Origin: Prevotella melaninogenica | Lineage (GTDB): Bacteria; Bacteroidota; Bacteroidia; Bacteroidales; Bacteroidaceae | Assembly (NCBI RefSeq): GCF_003609775.1 | Contig: NZ_AP018049.1 | Span: 806,001-870,000 of the forward strand | Direction: 5' to 3' | Length of the DNA: 64,000 bases | In this document: in pieces, positions 44,932 to 54,617 of the stretch | How positions within the stretch are numbered: position 1 is the stretch's first letter | Layout of the letters: each line of letters opens with the position of its first letter | Made by a program: the position numbers and the translations under genes | Notes under the pieces: generated by a model | Database searches by the model: none | Seen by the model: the letters and a program-made list of their open reading frames with translations, nothing else | Told to the model about the DNA's origin: nothing

Positions 44932-46848
44932 ATGAAAGTATTTGACAAGCTGTTGAATTGGTATCTTTCTATAAATGCACTCCCATATTGGGTCATTTTA
45001 GCTATAGACATTGTTATCTGTTATCTATCAGGTCTCTTTGTCTTCTGGCTTTATTATCATGGTGCAGTATCTCCTCAGCACATAGTGCTGCTGACCAAAA
45101 CAATCTTTATGTACATGATTTTTAACCTTATTGGTTTTAAAATTTTCCGTACATATTCTGGAATTATTCGTTACTCTTCCTTTGTTGACTTGCAGCGAGT
45201 AGTATTAGCAATGTGTCTCTCGCTTGTTATTGCAGAGGCAATGCATTATGTTGTTTACCATTGGAATCTTGAATTTGTTCGTCTTCAAGGTCGACAGATT
45301 GCAGCTATGTATCTTGTTGCAACCATAGGTATGATGGCTTTCCGCATATTGACAAAGTCTCTTTATGATGTGTTATTTAATACAGATAAAGGAATTCGTA
45401 CACTTATCTATGGTGTAAAAGATGGTGGTGTAGGTCTTGCAAAAAGCATTAGAACCGATAAACCACGTAAGTTTCTTTTGAAAGGATTTATTGCTCATGA
45501 CCCAGCTATAAGCGGTAGATTACTCATGGGTGAGAATATTTATCTTGTTGATGACAACCTTGCTGAACGTATCAAATCATTGAAGATAAAGGCTGTTTTA
45601 GTATCTCCATTACAAAATGAACGTTTTCGTAATGATTTAAAACTGCAAGATATACTTCTGAGTCTTGGTGTACAGATTTTCATGAGTCCTACAGAGAAGG
45701 AATGGAGTCAGAATGACGATTATACTGCTGTACAGCTCAAAGAAATTAGTATTGAGGACTTACTTCCACGTGATCAGATTAATGTTGATATGGATTCTAT
45801 TGGTAATCTGTTACGTGATAAGAAAATTATGATTACAGGTTCAGCTGGTAGTATTGGTTCTGAGATGGTACGCCAGATTGCTATATATAAGCCTGCAGAG
45901 CTTATTCTTATTGACCAAGCAGAGACCCCTCAGCATAACATTCGCTTGATGATGCAATTTGAGTGGCCAGATATTAAGGCACATACTATTGTTGCAAGTA
46001 TCTCTAATTATGAGAGAATGGAAAAGATTTTCCAAACTTACAAGCCTGATTATGTGTTCCATGCAGCTGCTTATAAGCATGTACCAATGATGGAAAACAA
46101 CCCATCAGAAAGTATACAGAATAATGTCTGGGGTACAAAGGTTATTGCAGACCTCAGCGTTAAATATGGTGTTAAGAAGTTTGTTATGGTTTCAACAGAT
46201 AAGGCTGTGAACCCAACAAATGTTATGGGCTGCTCAAAGCGTATCTGTGAGATATATTGTCAGAGCCTTAACAAAATGATTAACGAGCATGCAGATGGTA
46301 AACCTGCTACACAATTTGTTACTACACGTTTTGGTAATGTGTTAGGTTCAAATGGTTCTGTGATTCCTTTGTTTGAGAAGCAGATAAAGGCTGGTGGACC
46401 TGTTACTGTTACTGATCCTAATATCATTCGATTCTTTATGTTGATTCCTGAAGCGTGTAAATTAGTGCTTGAAGCTGGTACACATGGTAGTGGAGGAGAA
46501 ATCTTTGTATTCGATATGGGCAAACCTGTCCGAATAGCTGATCTTGCTAAACGAATGATCAAGCTTTCTGGTGCTAAAAATATTGAAATTAAATATACAG
46601 GCTTACGTGCTGGTGAGAAGCTGTATGAGGAAGTGTTGAGTACAACTGAAAATACACTTCCAAGCTTCCACGAGAAAATTCGTATTGCAGAGGTACGTGA
46701 ATACGACTTTAATGAAGTAAACAAACAGATTGAAGAGCTTATCGAATTGAGTCATACATATAACGATATGGCTATCGTTGAAAAAATGAAAGAAATTGTA
46801 CCAGAGTACGTAAGTAATAATAGTAAATACTCTGTTCTCGACAAATAA
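44932..46848 (+). CDS. Membrane-bound nucleoside-diphosphate-sugar 4,6-dehydratase (CapD/WbpM-like)
   Basis: 638 aa. Four N-terminal transmembrane helices (to about 140), a CoA-binding-like domain (about 150-275), then an extended short-chain dehydrogenase domain. NAD binding in MITGSAGSIGSEMVRQ (about 302), the ADVFHAAAYKHVP-like block FHAAAYKHVPMME, and a serine/threonine-methionine catalytic set at VMVSTDKAVNPTNVMG as in WbpM. Likely makes UDP-4-keto-6-deoxy-HexNAc for capsule, LPS or glycoprotein glycans. The next gene is a glycan-locus-type nucleotidyltransferase, now disrupted. Confidence 0.92.
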   Translation: MKVFDKLLNWYLSINALPYWVILAIDIVICYLSGLFVFWLYYHGAVSPQHIVLLTKTIFMYMIFNLIGFKIFRTYSGIIRYSSFVDLQRVVLAMCLSLVIAEAMHYVVYHWNLEFVRLQGRQIAAMYLVATIGMMAFRILTKSLYDVLFNTDKGIRTLIYGVKDGGVGLAKSIRTDKPRKFLLKGFIAHDPAISGRLLMGENIYLVDDNLAERIKSLKIKAVLVSPLQNERFRNDLKLQDILLSLGVQIFMSPTEKEWSQNDDYTAVQLKEISIEDLLPRDQINVDMDSIGNLLRDKKIMITGSAGSIGSEMVRQIAIYKPAELILIDQAETPQHNIRLMMQFEWPDIKAHTIVASISNYERMEKIFQTYKPDYVFHAAAYKHVPMMENNPSESIQNNVWGTKVIADLSVKYGVKKFVMVSTDKAVNPTNVMGCSKRICEIYCQSLNKMINEHADGKPATQFVTTRFGNVLGSNGSVIPLFEKQIKAGGPVTVTDPNIIRFFMLIPEACKLVLEAGTHGSGGEIFVFDMGKPVRIADLAKRMIKLSGAKNIEIKYTGLRAGEKLYEEVLSTTENTLPSFHEKIRIAEVREYDFNEVNKQIEELIELSHTYNDMAIVEKMKEIVPEYVSNNSKYSVLDK

Positions 46849-46883
46849 TTTATCTGTCGACTAAGTAGAATGTAAATAAACTA

Positions 46884-47493
46884 ATGAAATATAAGAAAAA
46901 AGATTCTTCTGACCTTTTCTTTGAGTTTCTGCGCTTCTGCTTGAAAGAAGATGCTAAGGAACCAGCTAATTTGGCAGAAATGGATTGGGACGCACTTTAT
47001 AAGTTTGGTAAAAAACAAGCTATTCTTGGCGTTTTATTTTACGGTATAAAAAGGTTATCAGATTCTCCTTATCGACCTAATAAAGAACAAATATTTAAAT
47101 GGTATGGTGCTTGCTCTTTTATAGCACAAGCTAATAGGCAAACCTACAAAGATGCTAATGCACTTACCAGATTAATGCAAGAAAAATATGGTGTGCGTAG
47201 TTGTATTTTAAAAGGACAAACCAATGCCTTGATGTACCCAGACCCATATATGCGTACGTCAGGTGACATCGATTTATGGACTGATGCCAATACTTTAGAT
47301 ATTATACGTATTTCTCGCGAACTTGATAAAAAGGGAGAGATTGGATATCATCATATTGAACTTAGTTATTTTAAAACACCTGTAGAAGTACATTTCTTTC
47401 CTTCATTTATGGGTAACTTGTGGCATGAATACAAGTTGCGTCGATACTTCAATCAATGCAAAGAAAATCAGTTTAAGCATCTGACCGCAGAGT
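46884..47493 (+). pseudogene. Nucleotidyltransferase-family protein, N-terminal part (disrupted by IS30)
   Basis: About 203 codons of an NTP_transf_5-type (PF14907-like) protein, with SCILKGQTNALMYPDPYMRT and SGDIDLWTDA, the GxD(x)D-like metal motif of that group. The frame is cut after LTAE by an IS30-family element at 47494, and reading into the IS gives only a few extra residues. The reading frame resumes exactly after the 4-bp duplicated target (GAGT) on the far side. Without the insertion the protein would be about 376 aa. Function in polysaccharide synthesis is inferred from the neighbour. Confidence 0.8.
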
Positions 47494-47511
47494 CAACCAG
47501 CAAGTGCAAAA

Positions 47512-48450
47512 TTACAAAACGTGTTTAAAGAACTCGCACTTTGGATTAGAAAAGTTTAATTTTTCTCTTGGTCTTTCGTTCAATTTCTTTTGTATGGACA
47601 TAATTCTCTTGTCCGTATATTTATCAAACGAATCCTTTTTAGGTATATACTGCCTGATTAATTTGTTTGTATTCTCAACAGTTCCCTTTTGCCATGAACA
47701 ATATGGGTCAGCGAAGTACACGGGCACTCCTAAGTATTTTGTGATGTCCTTATGTGCTGCAAATTCAGGTCCGTTATCTGTTGTAATTGTCTTCAGGCTG
47801 TCTTTGTATGGCAGCAGTAGTTTCCTAACCACCTTTACCAGAGGCTTTGACATTTTTCCAAATGGCAGTTTCTGCATAAACAACATATTGGTGGATTTCT
47901 CCACTATTGTGAGTATGGCGTGCTGGGCAGGATCGACGATCAAGTCCATCTCAAAATCTCCGAATCTCTTCCCGTCAACTTCCTTACTTCTTTCATGGAT
48001 ACTCACCCTGTCCTTTATTGGAAGATGTCCGCCTTGGGGACGATGCCTGTATTTCATCTTATGCCTTGTGTGCTCTGCAAGCTTCCCTGTTGTGTCATTG
48101 TGGATAATGTTATAGATGGACTGGTGGGAGACCTCTATACTCTCATTTATGCGCAGATACCCTGATATTTGTCTTGGAGACCACTGGTCGTTGATAATAT
48201 ATTCTTTAATTCTCCAAACTAATTCGTCGGAGAGTTTGGCGTTAGTTACCGTGCTCTTTCTGCGCTGCATAGCCATATCATGCGCCTTCGTCCAGATATA
48301 CTTTCCCGAAGGCGTACTGTTGCGTTTGATTTCACGTGAGAGTGTTGACTGACTAATACCGACGATCTCGGCAATTTCTTTTCTCGCTGTTTTCTTTTGG
48401 AGTAAGGCAAAAATTTGCGACCTTTGCTCCGAGATTAATTGATGATACAT
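47512..48450 (-). CDS. IS30-family transposase
   Basis: 312 aa from the ATG at 48450 (MYHQLISEQRSQIF); the in-frame extension to 48594 runs through a palindrome and is unlikely. An HTH (KEIAEIVGISQSTLSREIKR) comes first, then an rve-type DDE core: FGDFEMDLIVD, TITTDNGPEFAAH and GTVENTNKLIRQY, with the IS30-typical YIPKKDSFDKYT after it. A TAACTTTG box at 48459-48466 sits just upstream. Intact, so probably active. Confidence 0.92.
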   Translation of the reverse strand: MYHQLISEQRSQIFALLQKKTARKEIAEIVGISQSTLSREIKRNSTPSGKYIWTKAHDMAMQRRKSTVTNAKLSDELVWRIKEYIINDQWSPRQISGYLRINESIEVSHQSIYNIIHNDTTGKLAEHTRHKMKYRHRPQGGHLPIKDRVSIHERSKEVDGKRFGDFEMDLIVDPAQHAILTIVEKSTNMLFMQKLPFGKMSKPLVKVVRKLLLPYKDSLKTITTDNGPEFAAHKDITKYLGVPVYFADPYCSWQKGTVENTNKLIRQYIPKKDSFDKYTDKRIMSIQKKLNERPREKLNFSNPKCEFFKHVL

Positions 48451-48525
48451 TTGCAATACAAAGTTAGTTAATCTTTGGGAGACTTCGGTCTCCTTTTTTA
48501 TTTGTATTGCTGGTTGTTTCTTTTT

Positions 48526-48589
48526 CCTCTCCGAGAGATGCAGACAACCTCTCGCTACGCGTCGAGAACGTCTGCATCTCTCGGAGAGG
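48526..48589. repeat. 20-bp perfect palindrome inside the IS30 element
   Basis: Stem CCTCTCCGAGAGATGCAGAC (48526-48545) pairs with 48570-48589 around a 24-nt loop. It lies between the outer right end and the transposase promoter, where it could block read-through transcription from the host gene into the transposase, or bind the transposase. Confidence 0.85.
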
Positions 48590-48633
48590 GACACTCTTTT
48601 ATTGCACTTCGTTTTGGAACTTGCATGACTGAG

Positions 48634-49155
48634 TTGCCAGATGGTTTAGGAAAGATTTACACTGTAACAGATGATTTTAATCGTGTATTTCAGTTGTCTC
48701 ACTTGATGCATCATTTCTTTTTTGAGGGTATCGGATTAAGACAAATGATAGATTATTATTATTTGTTACTTCGAGGATTCAGTGAGGAAGAACGTCAAGA
48801 AACTCTTCATGTACTTAAAGATGTGGGAATGTATAAGTTTACTACAGCTGTAATGTATGTGATGAAAGAAATATTTGGTTTACCTGACAAATACTTATTG
48901 ATGGAACCTAATCATAGAATAGGTAAAATTCTTGTCTCAGAAATATTGATGGCTGGAAATTTTGGCTTTCATGATCATCGTTATGCATTTGCAGGTAAAT
49001 CAGTATACTCACAGTATTTCCTCGAGATATATAGAAATCTTCATTTTGCAATTGATTTCCCATCGGAAACAGTTTGGGGACGTCCTGTTTCAAGATGGTG
49101 GCACATGATATACAAGGCATATTTACGTCGACAACTACGACATAGTCAAAAATAA
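48634..49155 (+). pseudogene. Nucleotidyltransferase-family protein, C-terminal part
   Basis: 173 codons after the IS30 element, beginning LPDGLGKIYTVTDDFNRVFQ. It contains the helical HHFFFEGIGLRQMIDYYYLL region typical of the family's C-terminus and ends with a lysine/arginine tail. No start codon of its own is likely to be used. It was one gene with 46884-47493. Confidence 0.8.
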
Positions 49156-49226
49156 ACCCCTTTAATAAGACTCAAAATAACTTTAATTTTCGATTGAAAA
49201 TATTAAGTTGAACAATTGTATCATAT

Positions 49227-49269
49227 GTGAACACCAATGGTGCTAAGTAGGAGCACCATTGGTGTTCAC
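49227..49269. repeat. 18-bp perfect palindrome (dispersed dyad family)
   Basis: Arms 49227-49244 and 49252-49269 (GTGAACACCAATGGTGCT) around a 7-nt loop. The CACCAATGGTGC core also occurs at about 15400 and 37320. Lies between convergent genes, so it may also end transcription, although no T tract follows. Confidence 0.8.
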
Positions 49270-49376
49270 GTATAAACACAAACTGTGTTTCATTTATTAT
49301 ATTAATCTATATTGTGTTTTGCAATATAATAAAAGACTATAATACCTATATTAAATTGATATAAAGGAAATCCTAA

Positions 49377-50249
49377 TTATCTTGTTTTAGTTTTGGCTTG
49401 TGAATATGTAAGCTTTACCATGACGGGATAATGATCAGAGATATTACGACGTGACTTACCAAGCCAATAGCTATTTGTAAAGATGGCATAATGTGGAATA
49501 TTAAAATCTGAAGTAACAAAGATATGATCAATGCGTGCTTTACTACGACTATCCTGCATAAAGTCATTCCATGTTCCCGTGGGAGCCATGTATTGTAGAG
49601 CGTTAGTATAACAATCACGTAATACTCCTGAGTGAGAGAAAATTTGATAAACCTCGTCGGTTTCATCTACATTAAAGTCACCTGTTAGAATTGTAGGTAA
49701 CCCTTTAGCAAGCTGTTTAATTTGCTTCAGAATAAGTTGAGCACTTTCTCTTCGTGCTATAACCCCCACGTGGTCCATGTGAGTGTTGAAGAAAAGAAAC
49801 TGCATTCCCGTTGATATATCTTGGAATTTACCCCATGTACATATACGAATACAAGCAGCATCCCATCCAAAAGAAGCTTTTTCTGGAGTCGTTGAAAGCC
49901 AAAAATTGCCGCTTTCTAATAATCTAAGTTGCTCTTTCTTATAAAAGATTGCTGCATATTCTCCTTTTTCTTTACCATCATCGCGACCTATCCCTATATA
50001 AGCATAACCATCTAAGCCTTTATTTAGGTCATGTAGTTGATCTACAAGAACCTCTTGTGTACCAAATATTTCTGGCTGTTCAAAATTGATGAAGTCACAC
50101 AAATGTGAACAACGTTGTGTCCATGCATTGCCTTCTTTTTCATCATTCGGGTTGTTATAACGAATGTTATATGTGCCAACATAAAGGCGTTGAGCAGAGA
50201 GGCTACAACATAATAGCATTGCAAAAAAAAGTGATGTAAGTTTATTCAT
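49377..50249 (-). CDS. Secreted endonuclease/exonuclease/phosphatase-family hydrolase
   Basis: 290 aa. Signal peptide (FFAMLLCCSLSAQ). EEP (DNase I-like) fold: VGTYNIRYNNPND at the N-terminus, EIFGTQEVL (metal Glu), FNTHMDHVG, LTGDFNVDETDEVY and the terminal ISDHYPVMVKL with the catalytic His-Asp pair. The close group in Bacteroidota acts on sugar phosphates, phosphodiesters or unknown substrates. Exported, so nucleic acid or phosphodiester scavenging is plausible but unproven. Single gene. Confidence 0.88.
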   Translation of the reverse strand: MNKLTSLFFAMLLCCSLSAQRLYVGTYNIRYNNPNDEKEGNAWTQRCSHLCDFINFEQPEIFGTQEVLVDQLHDLNKGLDGYAYIGIGRDDGKEKGEYAAIFYKKEQLRLLESGNFWLSTTPEKASFGWDAACIRICTWGKFQDISTGMQFLFFNTHMDHVGVIARRESAQLILKQIKQLAKGLPTILTGDFNVDETDEVYQIFSHSGVLRDCYTNALQYMAPTGTWNDFMQDSRSKARIDHIFVTSDFNIPHYAIFTNSYWLGKSRRNISDHYPVMVKLTYSQAKTKTR

Positions 50250-50557
50250 GATTTAAGTTCTTTGATATTTATAACTTCAATATAAATGAAGAGTAATCTT
50301 TTTTCTTAGTATAAAGTTCTGTTTTACAAAAGTACATAATGTTTTTCAATCATCATCATATTATGTATTATTTATTGAAGGCATACAAATTGTTTTATAT
50401 AATCTCAATGTCGCTTTATATACTATTTATATAGTTAATAGTAATTTTCTTTTTTAGTTGCTTTTTTCAACTTTATATATTATATTTGCCATATTATATT
50501 CTTAACATGAAATTATATATAAACCAATATTAATAACAAAATTAAAAATAATTTATT

Positions 50558-50962
50558 ATGGTAGTAACAAAAGCAATTTATCAAGGAAAAGGACGTGTTG
50601 AAGCAAAGCATGTAAAATCAGAGGTAGTCGTAACAACAGATGCTGGTAAGGCTGTTGGAGGTCTTGGAGAAAATCAAAACCCAGTTCAATTATTAGGTAA
50701 TGCTCTGTCTGCTTGTGTTCTAACGCTGATGGGCTTGCAAGCTGAACGTGGAGGAGTAGACTTCTCTGGCTGTTATGCAGAAGTTGGGGAGTGCGAAGAA
50801 GATATGAAGAAGTTTACGGTTACTCGTATTCCAATAGTTTTTCACCTTAAAGCTTCATTTGATGAAAAGCAGCGGAAGAAGTTTGAATATATAGCTAACA
50901 AGGCTTGCTTTGTCGGTAATACCTTAACTGCTGAGAAAGTATTTACCTTTGTGTATGACTAA
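50558..50962 (+). CDS. OsmC-family peroxiredoxin-like protein
   Basis: 134 aa, normal for YhfA/OsmC-like proteins. Two conserved cysteines: one in LGNALSACVLTLMGLQAERG (about 52) and one in NKACFVGNTL (about 110). Reduces organic hydroperoxides in the OsmC/Ohr group; exact substrate unknown. A TATATTTG box at 50481-50488 may be its promoter, giving a roughly 65-nt leader. Followed by a hairpin terminator. Confidence 0.88.
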   Translation: MVVTKAIYQGKGRVEAKHVKSEVVVTTDAGKAVGGLGENQNPVQLLGNALSACVLTLMGLQAERGGVDFSGCYAEVGECEEDMKKFTVTRIPIVFHLKASFDEKQRKKFEYIANKACFVGNTLTAEKVFTFVYD

Positions 50963-51038
50963 AAATCTCATTATTATCTAAAAAGTTTATCGAAATAAGA
51001 GATGAAGAGGAGAGAATAATTATTCTTAAAGATAAAGA

Positions 51039-51084
51039 AAAGTCCTGCCATAAACAACATACTGATTATGACAGGACTTTATTT
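51039..51084 (+). terminator. Probable terminator after the OsmC gene
   Basis: 14-bp stem with one mismatch (AAAGTCCTGCCATA with TATGACAGGACTTT) and a 14-nt loop. The T run after it is short. Confidence 0.65.
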
Positions 51085-51679
51085 ATGGTTCTTCCGTTAA
51101 ATGCGTAGATTGTTAATAGAATGAGATTAATCCACATAAACGGAATAATTACCCCCATTTAGATGGTTTTATAAAGGGGGATAAACTATATGATAAACGT
51201 AATTAGCTGCGATATCGATCTGTCTTCTACAAACAACTTATTCCCCCATTAGTTGAAGTTTGTAAACTATTTTCATGCGTTTCAAAACCAACACATACTC
51301 TTTTGGCTTCTAAAAGACGCCCAATTGACTTGCAAAAGGTGCCCTTTAAGACCCTTACTAACGCCCTTTTGAAGTCCAATTAAGCACCTTTTATTTTACC
51401 ACTTAGTAACTACTTGATTCTCTGTTGATTGTATACCTACTTCTTATATGTGTTTTTGACGTTATTTATAGATATTTTCTTTGAAATTATGTAATAATTT
51501 TTCAAACTCTTGTCTACAAGTTTTCGAAGTCTTAAAATGAAAAGGTTTTCAATGAAAGAGGATGAAAATAGGATAGAATGTTGATTGTCTTAGCCATATT
51601 TTGTTTAATGAGCAACCTCAGCTCTTACGTTAAAGCAATACGAAAAGCGTCCACACATTTAACGGAAGAGCCTTATTTA
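51081..51679. repeat. Gene-free segment bounded by inverted repeats (MITE-like), with dispersed repeat copy B
   Basis: Arms at 51081-51107 and 51653-51679 share CTTCCGTTAAATG(C/T)G as inverted repeats, with flanking similarity (ATTTATGG versus ATAAATAAGG). The inside holds copy B of the AAGCACCTTTT repeat (about 51300-51440) and no ORF worth calling. It may be a small non-autonomous element or just a pair of dyads. Confidence 0.4.
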
Positions 51680-51732
51680 TCTATATGCTATAAGATATTG
51701 GTAAACTTCAACAAAATGCATAACTATATATG

Positions 51733-52461
51733 TTAGGAAAGCTTACTCTCATCTATTAATCTTGCATTAGGAGTCAAGAAATTTGTAAGTTCAGCAAATC
51801 TGGATAATCTCAATAAATGTGGATGAATTTTATTAAGATAATCTCTGTCTTCATCTCCCATATAATTTGGGATGTGAACAGCCCATCCTCCAATCTTTAG
51901 TACTGGAGCTATGTCCTCAGAATACGTATCTCCAACTGTGAGAAGCTGTCCTGCCTTCACACCAAACTGTTTACAAAGACGCTTATAAGCATCAGATGTC
52001 TTTTCCGATACGATAACAATATCATCAAAGTAGGGACGTAATCCCGAGCGTTGAAACTTATTTTCCTGATCAAGCAATTCTCCCTTTGTGAACACAATCA
52101 TTCGATATTTACCAGTGTCACGCAGTTTCGATAATGTTGTTTTAACACCGTCAAAAGGATGACCTGGTAGTCGTAGTAATTCCTTGCTTACCTCAAATAT
52201 CTGTCCAATGTCATAACCCTTTACTTTTCCGTGACTGATCTTGACCGCATTCTCTATTAATGATAACATGAAAGCTTTACTTCCATAACCAAAAAGTGGT
52301 ATGTTTGCCTTTTCAGTGGCGCGGAGAGCATGGGACACCTCATCTGCAGAAGCATACGGGGCAAGAATCTCACAGTACACTTTTTCCACTGTATTAAAGT
52401 AGGTCTGACTACCCCACAGTGTATCGTCAGCATCAAATGCTATAAGTGAAATCTCCGTCAT
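51733..52461 (-). CDS. HAD-superfamily hydrolase
   Basis: 242 aa. Motif I DADDTLWGSQTYF with nucleophile Asp10 and Asp12, motif II VFTKGE (T), and motif III/IV LLTVGDTYSEDIAP. An alpha-helical cap (about 15-95) comes between I and II, so a subfamily I phosphatase. The DADDTLW start is a known variant in Bacteroidota HAD hydrolases. Small phosphorylated metabolite substrate unknown. The stop lies close to the MITE-like segment. Confidence 0.88.
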   Translation of the reverse strand: MTEISLIAFDADDTLWGSQTYFNTVEKVYCEILAPYASADEVSHALRATEKANIPLFGYGSKAFMLSLIENAVKISHGKVKGYDIGQIFEVSKELLRLPGHPFDGVKTTLSKLRDTGKYRMIVFTKGELLDQENKFQRSGLRPYFDDIVIVSEKTSDAYKRLCKQFGVKAGQLLTVGDTYSEDIAPVLKIGGWAVHIPNYMGDEDRDYLNKIHPHLLRLSRFAELTNFLTPNARLIDESKLS

Positions 52462-52952
52462 AAGCCTAAAAAATTAGATGTTATTGTTATCGTAAACATT
52501 CTCTTCTTTATTGAACCTTGTCCAATAAAGGCCGGTCGTAGACGGTAAATAATAAACTTCCTTTCAAAAATAATAAATCCTCCTTTTCTTTCTTTTTGCA
52601 GCAAAGATAGTCTTTTTTTTCGTTATCGCAAGTTTTTCTACAACATTTTTACTCTTATAGATGTTAATTTCACTTTTATTAATTATGTGCAGATATAATA
52701 TATTTATCGACAAAATAAAACTTTTTATTAATAAGCTTACTCTTTGCAGTATTTCTATTAACATTTTCAAAAGTAAAATTAAAGAAATTATAGTGGTAAT
52801 TTACACAATGAAAAATTTGATTATCTCAATTATTTTTGCTTTCTTTGTGGTCGCTTAAATCTTTGGGCATGCGAGTGCTGATGGATATTATTTTCATTAA
52901 AGTTACATCTAATAACCCCTAACAATTTACCTAATCGGAAACTAAGAATAAA
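52462..52952. other. AT-rich intergenic region upstream of the sulfatase
   Basis: No clear gene. A 16-codon ORF at 52808-52858 (MKNLIISIIFAFFVVA) looks like a bare signal peptide and could be a remnant or leader. Stretches of A/T runs around 52560-52790 carry nothing I can name. Confidence 0.4.
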
Positions 52953-54494
52953 ATGGAACAAAAACTCTTAACAATAGCCTTATTATCATCTGCAATCGGA
53001 ACTGGTCAGGAGGCCTTAGCACAGACACGTGGAACAGCCACAGATAAGCCAAATGTAATTATTATATTAGCTGATGACCTTGGTTATGGTGATTTAGAGT
53101 GTTATGGTGCTAAAAACGTTCAGACACCTAATATTAATAGACTTGCAAAGTCAGGAATACGTTTTATGAATGGCCACGCTGTCGCTGCAACAAGTACCCC
53201 ATCTCGCTATTCACTTCTTACAGGTGAGTATGCGTGGCGTCGAGAGGGTACGGATGTGGCTGCAGGTAATGCTGGAATGATTATTAAACCTAGCCAGTTT
53301 ACAATGGCAGATATGTTTAAGAGTCGTGGCTATGCAACCTGTGCGATAGGAAAGTGGCACCTCGGATTAGGTGATAAAGGGGGTGAGCAAGACTGGAATG
53401 CACCCTTACCAGAGTCATTGGGTGACCTCGGCTTTGATTATCATTATATTATGGCTGCAACTGCTGACCGCGTTCCTTGTGTATTTATAGAGAACGGGGA
53501 GGTTGCAAACTATGATCCAGCTCACCCAATAGAAGTGTCATACGTAAAAAACTTTGATGGTGAACCTACAGGGCGGAAGAATCCTGAACTTCTTTATAAT
53601 ATGCGTTCAAGCCATGGCCATGATATGTCTATCGTTAATGGAATTGGAAGAATTGGATATATGAAGGGTGGAGGAAAGGCGCTTTGGAAAGACGAGAATC
53701 TTGCCGATTCAATGCTTACACATGCTGTCAAATTCATTGAAAATCATAAGAAGGAGCCTTTCTTTATGTATTTTGCAACCAATGATGTTCATGTTCCTCG
53801 CTTTCCTCACGAGCGTTTTCGAGGAAAGAATTCAATGGGAGTAAGAGGAGATGCTATTGTTCAATTTGATTGGACAGTCGGTCAATTAATGAAGAAACTA
53901 CACGAACTAAAGATAGATGATAATACGCTTATTATTCTTACCAGTGATAATGGACCAGTTGTTGACGACGGATACCAAGATCGTGCAGAAGAATTACTTA
54001 ATGGACATAGTCCTGCAGGACCATTCCGAGGTAATAAATACAGCGCTTTTGAGGGTGGAACAGCTGTACCTTTTGTTGTTTCGTGGCCGCGTAAAATTAA
54101 GGGTGGAATGGTCTCTAAAGCACTTGTTAGTCAGATAGACCTTCTTTCTTCATTGGGCTCACTTGTCCGTGCTCGTTTCCCGAAGGGTAGTGCACCAGAT
54201 AGTCGAGACTATCTTTCAACACTTCTTGGTACTGACACAAAAGGGCGCGACTATGTAATTGGACAATCTAATACGCACGTTCTTTCAGTTCTCACCTCTC
54301 AATATCGGTACATCGAGCCAAGCAATGGACCAAAGATGATTCAATGGGGACCAAAGATTGAAACAGGAAATCTTCCAGTTCCACAGCTTTATGACATGAC
54401 TGTCAGCCCTTACGAAACAAACAATGTTGCTGCTGAACATGCAGATGAGGTCTCACGTATGCAATCGATATTGAAGAGCGAGAGAAGTAAATAA
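52953..54494 (+). CDS. Secreted sulfatase, S1 family, serine-type
   Basis: 513 aa. Signal peptide ending near EALAQ. Metal ligands DD in ILADDLGYGD (about 41), then the sulfatase core as S-T-P-S-R at 81-85 within ATSTPSRYSLLTGEYAW. The first serine must be oxidised to formylglycine by an anaerobic sulfatase-maturing enzyme, not seen in this window. Other ligands appear in CAIGKWHLG and LTSDNGPV (about 330). Removes sulfate from host or dietary glycans; the sugar target is unknown. Not next to a recognisable PUL. Confidence 0.92.
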   Translation: MEQKLLTIALLSSAIGTGQEALAQTRGTATDKPNVIIILADDLGYGDLECYGAKNVQTPNINRLAKSGIRFMNGHAVAATSTPSRYSLLTGEYAWRREGTDVAAGNAGMIIKPSQFTMADMFKSRGYATCAIGKWHLGLGDKGGEQDWNAPLPESLGDLGFDYHYIMAATADRVPCVFIENGEVANYDPAHPIEVSYVKNFDGEPTGRKNPELLYNMRSSHGHDMSIVNGIGRIGYMKGGGKALWKDENLADSMLTHAVKFIENHKKEPFFMYFATNDVHVPRFPHERFRGKNSMGVRGDAIVQFDWTVGQLMKKLHELKIDDNTLIILTSDNGPVVDDGYQDRAEELLNGHSPAGPFRGNKYSAFEGGTAVPFVVSWPRKIKGGMVSKALVSQIDLLSSLGSLVRARFPKGSAPDSRDYLSTLLGTDTKGRDYVIGQSNTHVLSVLTSQYRYIEPSNGPKMIQWGPKIETGNLPVPQLYDMTVSPYETNNVAAEHADEVSRMQSILKSERSK

Positions 54495-54617
54495 AAAGCT
54501 AATTATAGGATACTTTTCCCTTCCCTTAAAGTATGAATGACATATTTCATTGCATACTATTAAGGAAGGACTCAGGGAGCTACTCTTGTAGTATGCTTTA
54601 TATAAGACAACGTAATT

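Larger units (their letters stand above)
47494..48630 (-). mobile_element. IS30-family insertion sequence, about 1.14 kb
   Basis: One leftward transposase fills the element. The target repeat GAGT flanks it (47490-47493 and 48631-48634), and deleting the element with one GAGT rejoins the host frame (…LTAE|LPDGLGK). Ends share GCAAGT plus a CAAAACG stretch as imperfect inverted repeats. The clean rejoining suggests a recent insertion. Confidence 0.85.

Noticed and set aside
52808..52858. 16-codon ORF before the sulfatase (MKNLIISIIFAFFVVA)
   Set aside because: Only a signal-peptide-like start with no mature part; kept as a note in the intergenic entry.
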